This document shows, in pieces, positions 49,805-63,627 of a stretch of DNA of 64,000 nt (the stretch's first letter is position 1; each line of letters begins with the position of its first letter). Origin of the DNA: Taenia hydatigena (lineage: Eukaryota > Platyhelminthes > Cestoda > Cyclophyllidea > Taeniidae). The stretch covers positions 19,318,519 to 19,382,518 of the forward strand of contig JADWOT020000006.1 in NCBI GenBank assembly GCA_036345935.2, given 5' to 3'. The position numbers and the translations under genes were made by a program. Under the pieces are notes generated by a model. It worked only from the letters and a program-made list of their open reading frames with translations. It was not told the origin of the DNA and did no database searches.

Positions 49805-52800
49805 CTACGACTTCATGTCGTTTTCGCCGTCGATCAAGGACTCAACCAGCTGACATTTACAGGGCTGAACGGGCCCAAGGAGAGGCGATTCACGTGCACG
49901 CTTTCTGCCTCGCTTGGTATCGACATCGCCATTATCTTCTACTTTCATCGCCCCCACCTTCGCCTTGCCACCATGTCTTCCTACCTCCTCACCCTCGGTT
50001 TCCGCAACGGAAGAGGTTGGATTGTGAAAACAGAAGCCGTTTTGTTCGTTTCCACCTTCTTCTTCGTCTTCCTCCTCTTCTTCCTCGTCATCGTCTTCGT
50101 CGCTATCGCTGCCACTGCCCAAGGAATCATTTTGATTGTTGTACTTCGCAATTACCTCAGTGTGGGACAGACATACAACCTAGAAGGGATTTAACTTCAG
50201 AATAACGTCCTGAGACCGATTCCAAATCACATTCTACTAGATGAAAGTGAAGAGAGAACCATCTTCATCCCCACTTCAGGCGCCTTCAAAAGCTGTTATA
50301 CTAGTTCCCAATTCGTATCAAAAAGGTGGACACACCTGAGCACATCCACCTGGAATTAAGGGAGGCAGGACAGCAACACTACCCTCCACGTGACTGGAAC
50401 AGAAAGAGGTGGTGCAACGCTGGCAGAACACCGTCGAGGGACGCCCGCAGGCGTCGCAGTGGTGCCACGGACACATCCATCGATCTTGGAAGGGACAAAA
50501 GTATTATAGTGGTGGTGGGTGAAAAATGAAACAGAAAGAATGGTAGAAACTGAACTGATGAATGATAAAAGTGCTTACCTGTGGGCAGAGCTTTATTGGA
50601 GAGGCAAGACAGGTGGTAGGCCTTACGACAATCGACTCGTGGGCAAATAATGGCAATGTTGGCGGTGGATGATGATAATGCGGCGGAAGACGAGGCTTTT
50701 GGACGTCCACGCTTGGATTTGTTTAGATCAATCGCGTTCTCCATCGTTTTCGATGTAAAATATGGAGAAAACTGAATCTCCTGGGCGTTTGAGACAATTT
50801 TGTTGCATCTGCAATGGAAGAAGGTTAGTTGACTGTCTCTGTCCTATTATCTGTCACGTTAATTTATAATTGATTATTTGCTAAGCTTTGCGTGAGCTGA
50901 CTGTTTCGTAAGATCAAAAGGTTTGTAGTGGGATTGATGAAGCTGAAAGGAAGACTGTTAAGTGGTCGTGATGTTTTCCTTCACCATTCGCCAGCATCGA
51001 CAAAAAACCGGCCACCGTCAGTCATACCGTCTCAAAAAGTCGACCAGTTAGAGTGGTGTAGAAAAGAAAAAATATATCCAACTTTCCCGCATTCCACAAC
51101 GATGTGGCAAATGCGGCCACGATGGCATTGGCACTTTACTTTCCCCTTATTTTGTTTGGGAAGTGAGCAGAAGCAGGGGCGTGGTAGTGGGCGAGACAAT
51201 AGAGGGGAAAAAGAGAAAAACATGGCAGCGGAACCGGAGCCCTACCCCGAAACACAAGAACCTAGGCAGTGAGAGAGAACTAGAGACGGACGAGACGAAC
51301 GGATACAATACCTAGGCCCGAACAAAGCTGCCGCATCTTTATTGACAAGTGAACGACGGATGGGTGTATCGAGTGATATGTGGAGGGCAGAAATGAATTT
51401 TAAGAAGCTCTCGAGTTCCAGGAGCATGTAAGGGGAAGCTTTGATGGAATCTCACATCTTGATCACACAGTTCTGTGAACTCTATCGACGCCCCCTTCAA
51501 GCCGAGCACCCTCAATAAGACAATGAAATTAGAGTCATCGTACCACGCAACACCAATATTAAAACTAGCGGCCGATCACACTTTCGATCTCAGCAGTAAG
51601 CTGCATTCTGAGCCATAAGGAAAGCCAATAGCAATCTTCTTCCACCTCAAAAGCTTGAGAAATTGAGAAATCGAGTTATTTCAAACTTGAGTAAACAAAA
51701 CTAAGCATAAGGATGATATGATTAGAAAAGGAGTTACTCACCGGTAGCACCTAAGTCGAGCATTTGAAGTAGCCGCATTTACTTTGGGGGTTTTGACGGT
51801 GGTGGAAGGGGGTGAAGACTTAATCTCGCTTCTGCCATTCTTGGTAGCGGCGACAGAGGCAGCAGTAGTCGTAGTAGTGGATGGTGTCGAGGGAGAAGGG
51901 GGAACCTTCTTCTTTGAAACAGATGCCTTTTTTTGCTTCTTAGATATGGTACTGCGGCGACTACGTTCCTGAACGGAACGAGCTGAGTCGGTAGTGGTAG
52001 TGCTGGTGCTACAAGCAGAAGCGGAGGTTGCAGAGGCAGCGACGGGAGCAGAGCTGTGATCGGGACGAGCACCTAGGTAGCCCACGCAGGTCTCTGCGCC
52101 GCAGAAACACACCTTCATCTCTTGACCGAGGGAGCAAAAATTGTAGTTGAAGGTCAACTCCTCGCCTGGAGCAATGTCGCTAAAGAGGAGGGATTAAAAC
52201 AGATTCAAAATAAGTGCTTTCGTTCCCACATCCATAGAAATGCGTGTCGCCGCGGAGGTACTATACCCATCATCAAACTTCTCAGGGAATCAAAAACAGT
52301 TCAAAATAAAAAGAGCCGAACCAACTCACCGCAGAGCAAAGAGACCAATCCTCGTGTCTCCATTGACAGTCCACTTTTGTGTGAAGAGATTGGGGCAACA
52401 AGAGTGATTCATGAAGCGACTTAAGTTACCCTTCGGTCCAGCATCAATGATGCGTTGAGAGTCCATTTGCATCATGTAGAAGTTGTGTATGTTGTTTTTG
52501 TGTAGGAACGTCAGTCGCCGATTGGCTTCTGCCTCGTCAATGAGGTCACCCACGTACTCGTTCACAAAATCGCCCTATAGAAGGGAGAAGTAAGGCGGTT
52601 GGTGGTTAGAATACTCCTGAAGAACAAATGCTGTACCTCAACCCTATTCTATTTCACCTCTTGATCCAGCCTAATTTAGTTTCCACTAAAGGAATTCCGA
52701 CGGCTTGTCAGCCAACATATGACCCCTATCCACGCAAATTATCAAACTTTTCACATCCCTCCTCGTGATTATGTGGTTTTAGCGGATAAAAATAATCATA

Positions 52801-55800
52801 TTCCGCCGGTTATTGCCGATTAACGTTTGCTAAGTGGATTTGGAAGAGCTATCCAACGAAGCATTTCAGTGAATCACTCTCGCACATTATTTCTTTAGTT
52901 CTACAACTTAAAGATGACGCTGTAGTGAATCCTTCATGTAATCGTGTGAAGCAGGGGTCATGAACCTAAATTAGAACGAATTTCCACTCAAAACACATCG
53001 AGTTCATGTCGGTCCTAACTTCTTCCTCAGAGTTTCGAATCCCTCACATAATCTGAACTAAATCATTTTCAGGGATTGCTCAACAAAATAGATCAGTTTT
53101 AGAAAAACAAGGTAAAACAATTTATGAAAAATCCTTCTGTGGGGTGTTTTATCCATTATTCGGATTAACAAAAACAACTTTATCTCCTCCCTATCTTGAT
53201 AGAAACCGAACAATCCACTATAATGCCAGTAAAAATTCAACGAGAAAATTGAAAACGGACTTTCTGAATGGCCACGAAAGTCTTGAGACCCCAACCACGC
53301 TCCTTTCCGGTGTAGAAAGCGATTTGTTTGGGGTACTGACGACGTGTGAAGAATTGGTTACGACAAGCCTTGCCGTGTACACAGACGCTGCCGAGGCATT
53401 CGTAGAGCAGTGAGCGGTTGACGCAACCGCTGTTCGGACCACAGGGATCGGATGGACTGCACTCGCACTGTGGTACTTCCGACAGATCAGTACATCGACG
53501 GATTCGCACCGGACCGATCGCCCTGTTGGTCTAGAACAATAGCGAGTAAGAGTAGGCTGAATCAGATGACAATAATTCCCAGCTTCCAGTAATGCAATAG
53601 TGTTTCCAAATCGAATCGGTTCGGTGTGGAAATGTTAGACCAAGGCAGCAGGTTTTGAGGAATAGGATTTCCATTAATGTGGTGAAAGTTACGGGAAACA
53701 AATCATTGAGAAATCGTCAAATAGGTTGGAGCTATTCTGCACACTTAATGCCTGCCCTCATTCTCCTATTTTCTCCGTCACGGTGATAGAGAATTTAGGT
53801 GAGCCAATTCCAGGAAAGTGGCGATGGCATTTGCAATGTCCCATTCAAAGCCACAGAAAGGCCTGGAAGCAACCTAGGCAATCTCTGTGCGCAGTTTGCC
53901 CGGGTTGCCAACAGTAAAAGGAAAAAACTGCAGGAGTTACTGCTTAAGTACGCGAATATAGCCGCATTGCAAGGTGGTAAGCAGGAATAACGCCATGGAA
54001 TATGCAATAGACATTGGCGAAGCTAGACTGACCTGGAAATTACCCTGACACATGCGAGAAGAAGTAAACCGACTTGTCGAAGAGATGATTAGAGACGGGG
54101 ACATAAAACCATCGAAATCCCCATGGACTTCACCGATTGCTCTGGTAAAGAATGAAAGCCCACGGACGTGCTTCGACTACTGGAAACTGAACTCAATGAC
54201 AAGGAAGAAAGCTTTTTCACTGCCCTAAATCAACAGGTTGTCCGACTCTTTACACAGACTAAAGTGGTTCATCACGCTAGATTTGAAACCGGGAAATAGG
54301 CAAGTAGAAGTGGTAAAAACAGGCATGGAGGACAGCTTTATATTGTCGAATGGAGTTTATGAACTCCAGAAAATGCCTATTGGACTTTGTAAGCAGCGAC
54401 AACTTTTCAAAGCCTCATGCAAACAGCGCTAATCGGATTACCCCCGGAACATTGCATAGTATACTCAAATGACACGTCTTTGGCAGGGATATTCGGGAGC
54501 AGAACGTCAATCTGAAATTACTGTTGAATCGCTTACGAGATAGGTTTGACCCTGTGAATTTTTTCGATACTCAGCCAACTTGTGGGACGCATTTTCTCAT
54601 CGGATGGGACGATGGTTACTCAAGACCGCATATTAAAGCAAGTGAGAGCTTACAATAAACCTTAAATTTAATTCCCAAAAATGACGTAAATTGTTTTTTT
54701 GCCATAAAAACATCTGCATAGTAGGAACTGCCACACACCCACTGATCCATTAGCTTTTGCCGCAGACAAACATGCTGTCCTTCTCAATCAATCTGCTAGT
54801 GTGTGCCTAGAGAGCTTATTTACCTACCCTGAGCTACAAAAGTCCAATTTTTGAGATAAAAATAACATAATTTATCGAAAATAGGTGTAATTATCCTTCT
54901 AAACTCACTCAGTTAAAAAATAGTCGTTCCAACTTTGTAAAATTTAGTGTTGCTTGCTCGTTATAAGCATTTGATTTGCATTCTCAAATTGAAAAACCGC
55001 TTTAAAAGGAGGAATCGAACGAATATGAAAATCCGTTTTTCAGATTCCCATTCTTAAAGCATCAAGACCACAAATCACACATGAGAGGTAGAAAAACGAA
55101 CTAAAGCACTCCGAAAATTGTGATTCGATAGGGTATTTTTATATCCCTAGGGAGAAACAGAAACTCAAAGTTCCATCCTTTTTCCTCACATACAAGTTAA
55201 AATCGTTACACACATATAAATATACCAGACCATCTACTGGTTCGGGCGTATCCGGCCTCCATCCGAGCCTGGAGCGGTGTCGAGGTGAAAAATAAAAATT
55301 GGTCAAAGTAAAAAATGCCGGTCTCTGGGGTGAGACGGGTAGAGAGATAAAGTACGAGGCACAAAAGGAAAGGAGGCGATGGTTAACTGCTGACCTGCAA
55401 CAGGGCGTGCAACTGATAGTATTTTGCATCAATGAGGAACGGGTGTGAGAAATCGTGTCGACTCCTGAATGAAATTCACACTCGAAGGAATTCGATGCCC
55501 GTAGTATTCAGTCACCCCAAGTCTCAAAAAGCGACAACAGGACAACAGCGGTTGTTGCACCCTTTGGCGAACTGATCACACAACAGTTCACAAACCACTT
55601 GTGACACTACTCTCACTGATCAAAAAGCCACATTCACCTTGGAGATGCTCAGAAGTCCACATAGTTTTTTTCAGAGGAGTTTCTCATTGACACAGCTCAT
55701 TTACTTCAGCCACAACAGAGCCTTCATCCACGGTACTTATTCTTTCCCATGCATTCGTAAAGAGGGTAGTGAAGATTAACGACAATGCAGCGATCGAATC

Positions 55801-58800
55801 GCACACAAATAATTCAATTTCAGCCAGGTCACATTGGAGGCAATTATGACTTTCAGGCAGAAAATCACCAATAAACTCCTTCGCCCATCATTTGTATGCG
55901 CTCAATATCAAATTTCCACCTTACAAGTAGAATGTAGAAAGATAAGTAGAATAGAATAATGGCCAGTACATAATTAACACTCGTTTTAAGTTGAAAGCTC
56001 ACCTCTCCCTCGTCTAAGCTAGTTGCGTAGTTTTCTTCCTCAACTTCAGAAATGGTGACGCTAGAATGTAGTTTGTCTACGTGAATCCTTCTCAATTTCC
56101 TACGTAAATTTGACCGACATGAAATTGGCGCGGACCCCTGTCTATGATGCACCGATGACACTGACCTCCAAGTCATCATCAAATACCCCCGATATGTGGA
56201 TCTTTAAATTCTTTGAGGATGCATGACGGTTTAGAAGGATTGATTACCACTAAGCCACTTTCTTTCTTGCTCAAAGAAGATTCACTGTTGAGGTTTAGAA
56301 AGGATAAGCTAGTATTCTCATCCATTAAGTAGAGTTTTAAGACGTCAGCCCCATCAATATCGTGTTTCAGGTGGGTACGCCCGAGTATAAAAAACTACTT
56401 ATTCAGCCAAAAACAGGAATGCTAAAAAATCCAAGCTATTAGCCTCCTGTAAACAGAATAAAACTGCCTCAACACTCGTATGCTTTTTAACGTCCTCGGA
56501 GGTAACGAATCGAGAATAAGCTAGATCGCTACTGAACGAGATCGGGCTTTGATTCTAGTGGTGAAAGGCAAGCACACACCACCTCTTCACACACTGGGGA
56601 ACGAGTGATTTAACAAGGTATAGCTGGTGATTTAAGATCTTCAAACAAATAGGGATCGCTGAGCTTATATGGGATCGTAATTTTTCAATGCTAAAAAGGA
56701 ATAGACGGAATGATGAGGAATCGAATCACACATAACGCAGTAGATTATAAAAACCTACATCCCCAGAATGAGCAAGGTCTAGAGCTCAATCAAAAATATC
56801 TTCAGCGGATAAGGGCCTCAGATGAACATCCAGCTCTGATGGCACAGATCAAATGATGAAAACTAGTGTAATCGCTGAAGACAATTTTCCTCCCTCAAGC
56901 CTTCCACCTCTTCCAGACTGCCACTTTCGGCAACTAAGTTTTAACAAATATAGTCATTTTAGATGCTGATAAAAGTAACCAAAGTCAATTGCCGTGAAGG
57001 ATTGAGGTCACGAAAAATTATAATAACAAATCTGGAAAACTAACTACACCAAAAAGCATACTAGGCGTCCTGAGGATGAGTTATGCAGAAGTCTAACCAG
57101 CATGAAAATTCCGAAGAAACGAGAAGGATGGTTATGGTCGGATCGTAACACTCGAATGAATTTCAACCGGTGCAAGAAGTTCTAACTGGAGGAAACTATT
57201 TAGCCCCGGACGTTACCTTCCAGATGAATTCAACCAAAACAGTTTACCGAACAGAAAATGTGGCATTGAATACGACTAATATAGTGAACCAAGGAGTAAA
57301 AAAAAACCGATTTTCACAATGGGATAGTAATAGATCTAATTTCCAAGTATCCCACCAACCCACATTAATGAGTTCCCAAAAGCACGACTTTTGAACTCTT
57401 TCAGTTAAATTTTGGAAATGCAGAGCGCATAGGGAGAAAGTAGGAATAGATGGCGTCTCTACCATTATCAGACCAAACAAATCAACAAGTGGGGGACAAA
57501 AAGGTGGCCATGCAGAGTGGAGAATGAGGAACAAAATTTGCGGGAATAGAATCAAAGCATCGGACGACAGCGCCCCCACCAGATTATAGAACAGAACATA
57601 GAAAAAAAACAACACCAAGATAGGTTGAGAAAGCAAACACGATAGCAGTATCATCCTCGTCATCGATATGGCCCTTAATCAGGGCGAGGCATCACTCCCC
57701 TTAAGGGCATCGTTTGCGCATTTCCCCCTCCGACTCTTTATGTGCATAATTAGTTGACTACCATAATTTCAAATGAAGGGGTGAAAAAGGAGAGCGCACA
57801 TAAAATGCAGCAGTAGAAGCTGCCTTTTTACCATAGACTCACCACGTGATATACCCGCTGGGCAGTCGCAACTAAACGGTTTAATCAATTCGTTTTAATT
57901 GTGGACGTTAATCAGTACGGCCTGTCAGGCTCTCGTGAGATTCAACTTCGCCTTCTGATTATTTTAAGCAATCAGCGGAAATTCATGGCTTCTTTTTTAA
58001 AGATGTTTCAACGAAGGCTTAAGTCTGAGCAAATCAAACGGTTTTTGTAGAAATAGGGCATCTATCATGGAAGGGTGAAGTAGTGAAGACTCATAACACG
58101 TCCAAACCGCCCATAAACAAGCCCTGAAGACAAAAGATTTCTTGAGTACCATATTGATGCCAGTACGGCGGAGCGTATTTAAAGTCTTTCACCCCCTACG
58201 AATGAGACTGAAGGCTTCACAGGTTTACGCTGGTTGCTACGAGCAAAAAGGAGGTCGAATTTAGACAACCGAATAAAAGCCCAGATTGTTAGGGTAGCAA
58301 TAGTAAGGTAATGAAAAACTTTCAAAAGGTGCCAATTTCATGACCTGCTTAAAGTACGAAAGTAACAACAACTGCTCTTGTCGACGGAAGAGAGTTGGGA
58401 AGAAAAGAAAGCCAATTTAATGGGTCATTTTACCTAGCAAGCTTTGAACGGAAGTTTACTGAATGCCGAGCATGAGAAATTGCACCAACAACAACAATAG
58501 GGACAACAAAACGTGGAGGAAGGTGTGGTTTTCGTTTTCCACACCGAATAAGTTTCACCATTTGTACTTGTGTCTATTTCGATTTCTCACTCCCGAAGAA
58601 CTTCAGGCCCCGTGAAAATCCCAATTGGTGGTGGACTTATGGAATGAAAGGTAAGAAGTAGGAGAGACCACTTTATGGGGTAAATGCGTGCTTGTAACAC
58701 GAGGAGAATTCGCCCATGGTCAAGATCTAATGACAGTGAATCACTTGAATAGATGCTAGCTTTTATAAGACATACGGAATTTAAACAGTATTGCACCCTA

Positions 58801-61800
58801 ACCTAGACGTAAAGTATGGCTCAACAAAAGTTGGTTGCTAAGAGAATTCCGATGATTACCTCTTTAAGAACCAAAGGAAATTTCTTTCCTACTCTTAAAA
58901 GTTGATTAAAACACCTTTATTGGTGCATTTACCGAATGTTCAACTACCTACGCGCGAAATCAAATACAGAAAGGAGCCAAAAAGTAAAATGCAAAACCAG
59001 TAACCATGACATTGAGGCTAAACAAACTGGGAGGAAATTGAGTCCCTTTACATAACTCTAGACAGAGACAGAAAAAGGTATGAGGACGATGCAGGTTTTC
59101 ATCGCACCAAGGAAAAGCACCACGACGCGGATTAAAAAAAAAGAAGTGACAACAGCAACACCACCAACAACCATAGTGCGCCCGATCGCGATGGAGATTG
59201 CGAGAAAGAGGGATCTGCATCCATCGCCGACCTCAGCGACAGCTTACCCATAGCCGGTCGCAGTTAGAAGACGGTGAGACGACGCTTCCGGTGCCTCCTT
59301 AATCCTACCACCGCCACAATTGCCGTCTTAGATTATCTAATTATCTACACATGCCACCTCTTGTGTTACATTCCCACTCTGAAAGTGTCCGTACCACCCT
59401 CATTCGTCTTATTTGGAGGAAAAGAAGTGTGCGGGAAGATGGATGTCTACCGACTGCTAAAATCTTCCCAGCCTCTTTCAGATACATACGTCTCGGGGGA
59501 TATGTGCCCCCATTTCTAACTTAGCGATAAACATGTACTCATTAATGGAATAAAGCGTCGAAGACAGAGGTACTACTAAAAATAATCACTATTGACTTCA
59601 TTTGGTAGTGAACGAAGTGGAAGAGTGACCATGGAGAGTATCGAATACGAAATTGAAAAGAGGAGGTTGTAGAGGAGCAACATTTTTAACTGACCCTTTC
59701 AATTTCCTGAAGTTCAAAAACCAAAATGAAAGTGTGGGGAATTGGGTTATAACGTTTTCGAGGATAACTCAAACTCGACCTATTTGACAGTGACGATACT
59801 GAAGCTCACTAGAAAAAGCAAATCCCAAAATTTAGTCAGTGACGAACATTAGGATAAGATAATTCCTGTTTAGCTTTTAAATATAAAAGCGACCCAGCCA
59901 GTAGAAAAGAGGCGGGTCCAAAGAAATATTCCAAAGAGAGGCAACTATCACACGCCGCATACTCACAGTAGTTCTCCCTGCCTCAGACAGCACAAAGCTT
60001 ACGGAGCACAACAATCTATAAAATGCATCAAGGTAATTAGATACTTCAATGACCTTCTGCGATGATGAGAAATCACCACACGTAACACACTGGACTGGGA
60101 CCATGTGATAGTCGAGGTGCGTTGCAGAATAGTGATTGTTATGTGTTTGATCATGCAGGCCTTTCATTTTTGTCATGCTTCAATTAGTCATCTAACAACC
60201 TCTTTCAGAGTCGCACGCCATTCTGTGGGACTGGAAATTACCAGTGACATCAAAAGACCTGCCTTAATATACTCGTAGTAATCTGGACGATCCTCGGAGT
60301 TCTTCAAGTTTTCCGCACGCGTGGCCTTCCGTGCAGCCAAACCCTCGCCTGCCATCTTTGTAGCCCTCAAGTAAGCCTCTCTCCATTGGACGGCCAGCCG
60401 CTTGCGACGGCACTGACGGTCATTCTCGCTACTCTTGCGCTCCGCACGGCGGCCCGAGCACGGCGAAGAGATTCGATCCCCGCGGGTTGGACTAGACAGT
60501 GCTTTCGGAGAGCGCGATGAAGGACGTTTGGGTGAAAGAAAAGTAGTCATGATCGGATCCTCCTCCGTCATGCTCTCCCCATCCCTGAGTTTTGTCGGTG
60601 AGAAAAAAACAATTAGTTTTGGCACTTTCAGCAGTTAAAATCAAAATATTGGGCGAGTGATTGAACCCCCTTCATTCTCCAATCCCCTTCCTCCCTTCGG
60701 CTAATATCTGCCTCTGTCAACGCTAATTACAAGCCCGACTTTCACATTTTATGACGGACGTTGAAATTAAATCGAGGCTTATGAATTCGCCAAGAGGCAA
60801 CACATTTCAAGGCATGGAAATCTCTGAATATAATCGCTTATTCCAGTGTTTGGTAAAAAAAGGGAAGCTCTCTGGCACGGAAAGATTTTTAATAGCTGAG
60901 TCACCCTGGAATGATTGCTTCACTTCGTCAACAGTGACGAATTCCCATCCCTCCACTGGTTTGATGCTTGTTTTAATCAAAAAATGAAATAATGGGATTT
61001 TAAGAAGCCCAGATCTTCACTGGAAAAACGATTCATCAACTCAGCAAAGGCTTCAACTTCTAAGTGCTAATTCAAAGGAAGAAAGCTGTCCTGGTACCCA
61101 GCGTGCACTAACTTTTGAAAATGCAAATGATCGCGACTGATTGTATTCATTTATCGACAAGAAAGATTCAACTCCTGTGCAATCGTGTGGTAGGTCTGTT
61201 GTGCCTCCATCATGCGTCCGGGATGAGATACTTTATCGGTCGGCTGAATCGTCCCCAAAATACCTTTAAAGCGCTTACACCAATGCAGCTAAGCACCCTA
61301 GTCACTACGTGAGGTCTAGGACCTCCCGTAGATATCTGCGAGCTTCACCCAACCGTTCCACACATGCACTACAACCGTTGCCCTTCACACCTATTACCAA
61401 CCTGTGTGTGCGGGGTAAGTAGTGGAAGAACATAATAAGATGTTTGGTACCGCCGCGACGGATTCATTTTGTACTCGTAAAAAGTCCCAGCTTGACTTGA
61501 ATGCCGCTCTTAAATGGGGGAATGACTAAGTTTATTTAAAAAAAGCCTGTCTTAGAGGCGCAAAAAGTAAAGGATGTCAAGACAGACTGTAGCAATGGCA
61601 ACCAAATGAAAAAATTTGAACAAAAGCATATGAAAAAAGCAAATCAAAGTACCGCACACAAACATGATATGACGAAAATGGGAGATATTTACACCTCTTG
61701 GTGATTGATGAGTGAATGAACGATCCTAACCGGACCCGGCGTGCCATTAAAACAAGCGAAGAAGCTTACGATGATTCCAAGTCGTCGTTGTCATTTTCAT

Positions 61801-62344
61801 TCTCGTTGCTGTCGGCGTTTGCGGTTGCAGCGACTCCATCACCGTCCCCGTCCTCACCATTCTGCTCCACTTCAGCATCTCCTTCCTCGAAGTAGAAGAC
61901 ACGAGCTTGCGTAGTCCACAAGCACACAGGAAATACGCGGTCATTTCGCCCGTATCGTGTCCTCGCTGCAGCCACTGCAGTAGCTGCATCGCGAGGTTTG
62001 ATGCCATTGAAGGGAGTTGTCGAGTAGAGGCTGAACAATCGGACAGCAAAGAAACCGAGGCGAGCGACTTGATCGATCTGATCGAAGTCGGTGGTGGCAG
62101 GACCACCGAGACGGAGGGAGCGATGATGCAAAATCTCGCCCGGCCACCAGCGCACGCCCTTGAGATCTTTATGAACATCTTCGGGGGGGAAGGTGTGTCG
62201 AAGGAAGCGGAGGTTGGGTGTAAGGTTGTTGAGGTGCTTGGTGACCTCTGGGTAACCCAAAGGTGGTATACGCACCCACACAATCTCACCGTAGCGCGGA
62301 ACCCGGCCGTTAGTGCAGTCCTCGCAGAAGAACTGGTCTTCCAC
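49805..62344 (-). CDS. NSD-type histone H3K36 methyltransferase, C-terminal part
   Basis: Eight minus-strand exons: 62344-61770, 60584-60263 (or to 60242), 53530-53261, 52574-52330, 52179-51742, 50808-50579, 50484-50336, 50179-49805; all phases agree. About 867-874 residues are present; the N-terminus lies beyond the window. Order of domains: last ligands of a PHD finger (FFCEDC); PWWP (YGEIVWVR ... RWWPGEI ... [12 protein letters not shown]); AWS ([17 protein letters not shown] ... LLYECLG); SET with [29 protein letters not shown] and LTFNYNF; post-[16 protein letters not shown]; then PHD/C5HCH (CYRC ... CRKAYHLSC ... [13 protein letters not shown] ... FCSSH). The C-terminus is acidic with a KRGRKRAR nuclear-localisation-like cluster. 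NSD enzymes mono- and dimethylate H3K36 in the nucleus, and PWWP reads methylated H3K36. All catalytic SET motifs look intact. Confidence 0.93.
53799..54480 (+). pseudogene. Dead Ty3/gypsy reverse transcriptase fragment
   Basis: Opposite strand to the host NSD-like gene. Blocks in the order expected for Ty3/gypsy Pol: a linker resembling [11 protein letters not shown] (about 53930); [20 protein letters not shown] with [11 protein letters not shown] (54055-54150); a degenerate DYRKLN-like [30 protein letters not shown]. An in-frame TAA at 54226-54228 interrupts the block after SLP, a second TAA ends the frame at 54430-54432, and the catalytic YxDD region is lost. No LTRs, protease or integrase are visible nearby. 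It is an inactive remnant carried in the intron. Confidence 0.8.
56003..56137 (-). other. Candidate cassette exon in NSD-like intron
   Basis: An open 135-nt segment with AG acceptor (gacag|GGG) and good donor (GAG|gtgagc), phase 0 at both ends. It could be skipped or included between the NSD linker and AWS exons without shifting frame. It encodes a basic then acidic stretch ([12 protein letters not shown] ... [16 protein letters not shown]). Inclusion would break an otherwise good NSD alignment, so it is speculative. Confidence 0.2.
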
Positions 62345-62917
62345 CTGGACGAAAATGAAATTAAGGACTAGATTCGAACACATTTTGACGAATGCCAAAT
62401 TTAGCCAAGTTTCAGGTAGAAATGGAATACGACTTTAATTGGAAAATCAGATGGTAAAATTTCTGAAATAGTTTCGCATACTGTTCGAAGTGTAACAGCA
62501 CAAAACTCAATATGGCGAACCAAAGAGGAGTGTAGACAAAGAAAAGTTTTGAATCACGCTAATCGATTCCACAAAATTCAACTTCTTTTGAGGCAAAAGG
62601 TTGAAGACCCATTTCCATCGAAGCCATGAACAGAGTTTGCCGCACTTTTGCCACTATGAAGTGAGTAACGAAGAAAACAGGACTAAAAGTGAACACTCAA
62701 AAAGAGGTCTGCCACCACCGCAGCGAGGTGAGGGAAGAAGAACGTCTAGAAGGAAGCAACTCTACCAACCCTTTTCCAGATCGAAAAACATCACTGTTCA
62801 CGCGTTTATAAGCATCCGAAAATCTTCCCAAACATTTTGACAGTGAAAATTTGGAGGCAATAGCTAACTTACAGAATAGTGAGGAAAGTGATGCTTCAAT
62901 GTGCAAAACGTACCGAT

Positions 62918-63002
62918 TTGAAAAAAAGGAGTCACGAAAGCACATTGTGGCGCAATAACATCTTTGAAGACGCGACAGCTTCCTAAGGTAATAAAACTAT
63001 CA
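62918..63002 (+). repeat. Dispersed repeat, unit 1
   Basis: Shares blocks GTCACG, GCACATTGTGG and GCTTCCTAAGGTAATAAAAC with the unit at 63545-63627, roughly 70 percent alike by eye. Class unknown. Confidence 0.4.
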
Positions 63003-63544
63003 TAAAGAAAGGTTATCACAAGATTTATACGGAGCGACTGGGAAGTACTACATTTCCTCACAACTTTATATGAGTGGCTAAGAGATAATTCGACGGAACG
63101 GTGAATGCGTTATCCACAAACAGTTTTACCAGATAGTAGAGGGAAGCTTTACCCCTTGAAACAACCTTGAGGTGAAATGCTATGAAGTTCACCAATTCAC
63201 CAATTGGAGATATCTACGATAGGAGATAAGAAGCAAAGCAAATACGGCCTTCAGACTGAGAGGCTCGGAAGTACCACAAGGCAACGCCATTGCCCAAAAT
63301 GGCTACTCAAAACCTGAATGATCGTCACTCGAGCAACTCAACCCCAAGTATTAGAAAGGGGAGATGAAAGAAGATCAAATTGCCCTAGTCCCTTCCAGAT
63401 TGGCAGTCATCCAAATTCATAAAACGCAGACTGCCTTTGAAACGCTCAGAAGACGCGTTGGGTGATCGAGAAATTCAACGATTGTATAAGGGTACACAAC
63501 TTTATCTATGTAAGTACTCAGAACAGTGGTGCGCGTCATTGGAA

Positions 63545-63627
63545 TGTAAAAAGGGGTCACGGGAATGCGCACTGTGGAAATAATAAAAGTTTTATAGCTT
63601 TGCTTCCTAAGATAATAAAACTGTCAT
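63545..63627 (+). repeat. Dispersed repeat, unit 2
   Basis: Same block order as the unit at 62918: GTCACGGG, GCGCACTGTGG, GCTTCCTAAGATAATAAAAC. The 3' end of both units reads ACTRTCAT. Confidence 0.4.

Larger units (their letters stand above)
53531..60241. other. Large NSD-like intron
   Basis: About 6.7 kb between the PWWP-linker exon and the AWS exon. It contains the gypsy reverse-transcriptase fragment and one candidate cassette exon (56137-56003). The open stretch 57663-57244 on the minus strand is hydrophobic and has no family signature. Nothing else is recognisable. Confidence 0.6.

Noticed and set aside
57244..57663. 139-residue open frame, minus strand, hydrophobic start
   Set aside because: It lies in the large NSD-like intron, has no family motif and its composition follows local AT-rich sequence. 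It is probably a chance frame.
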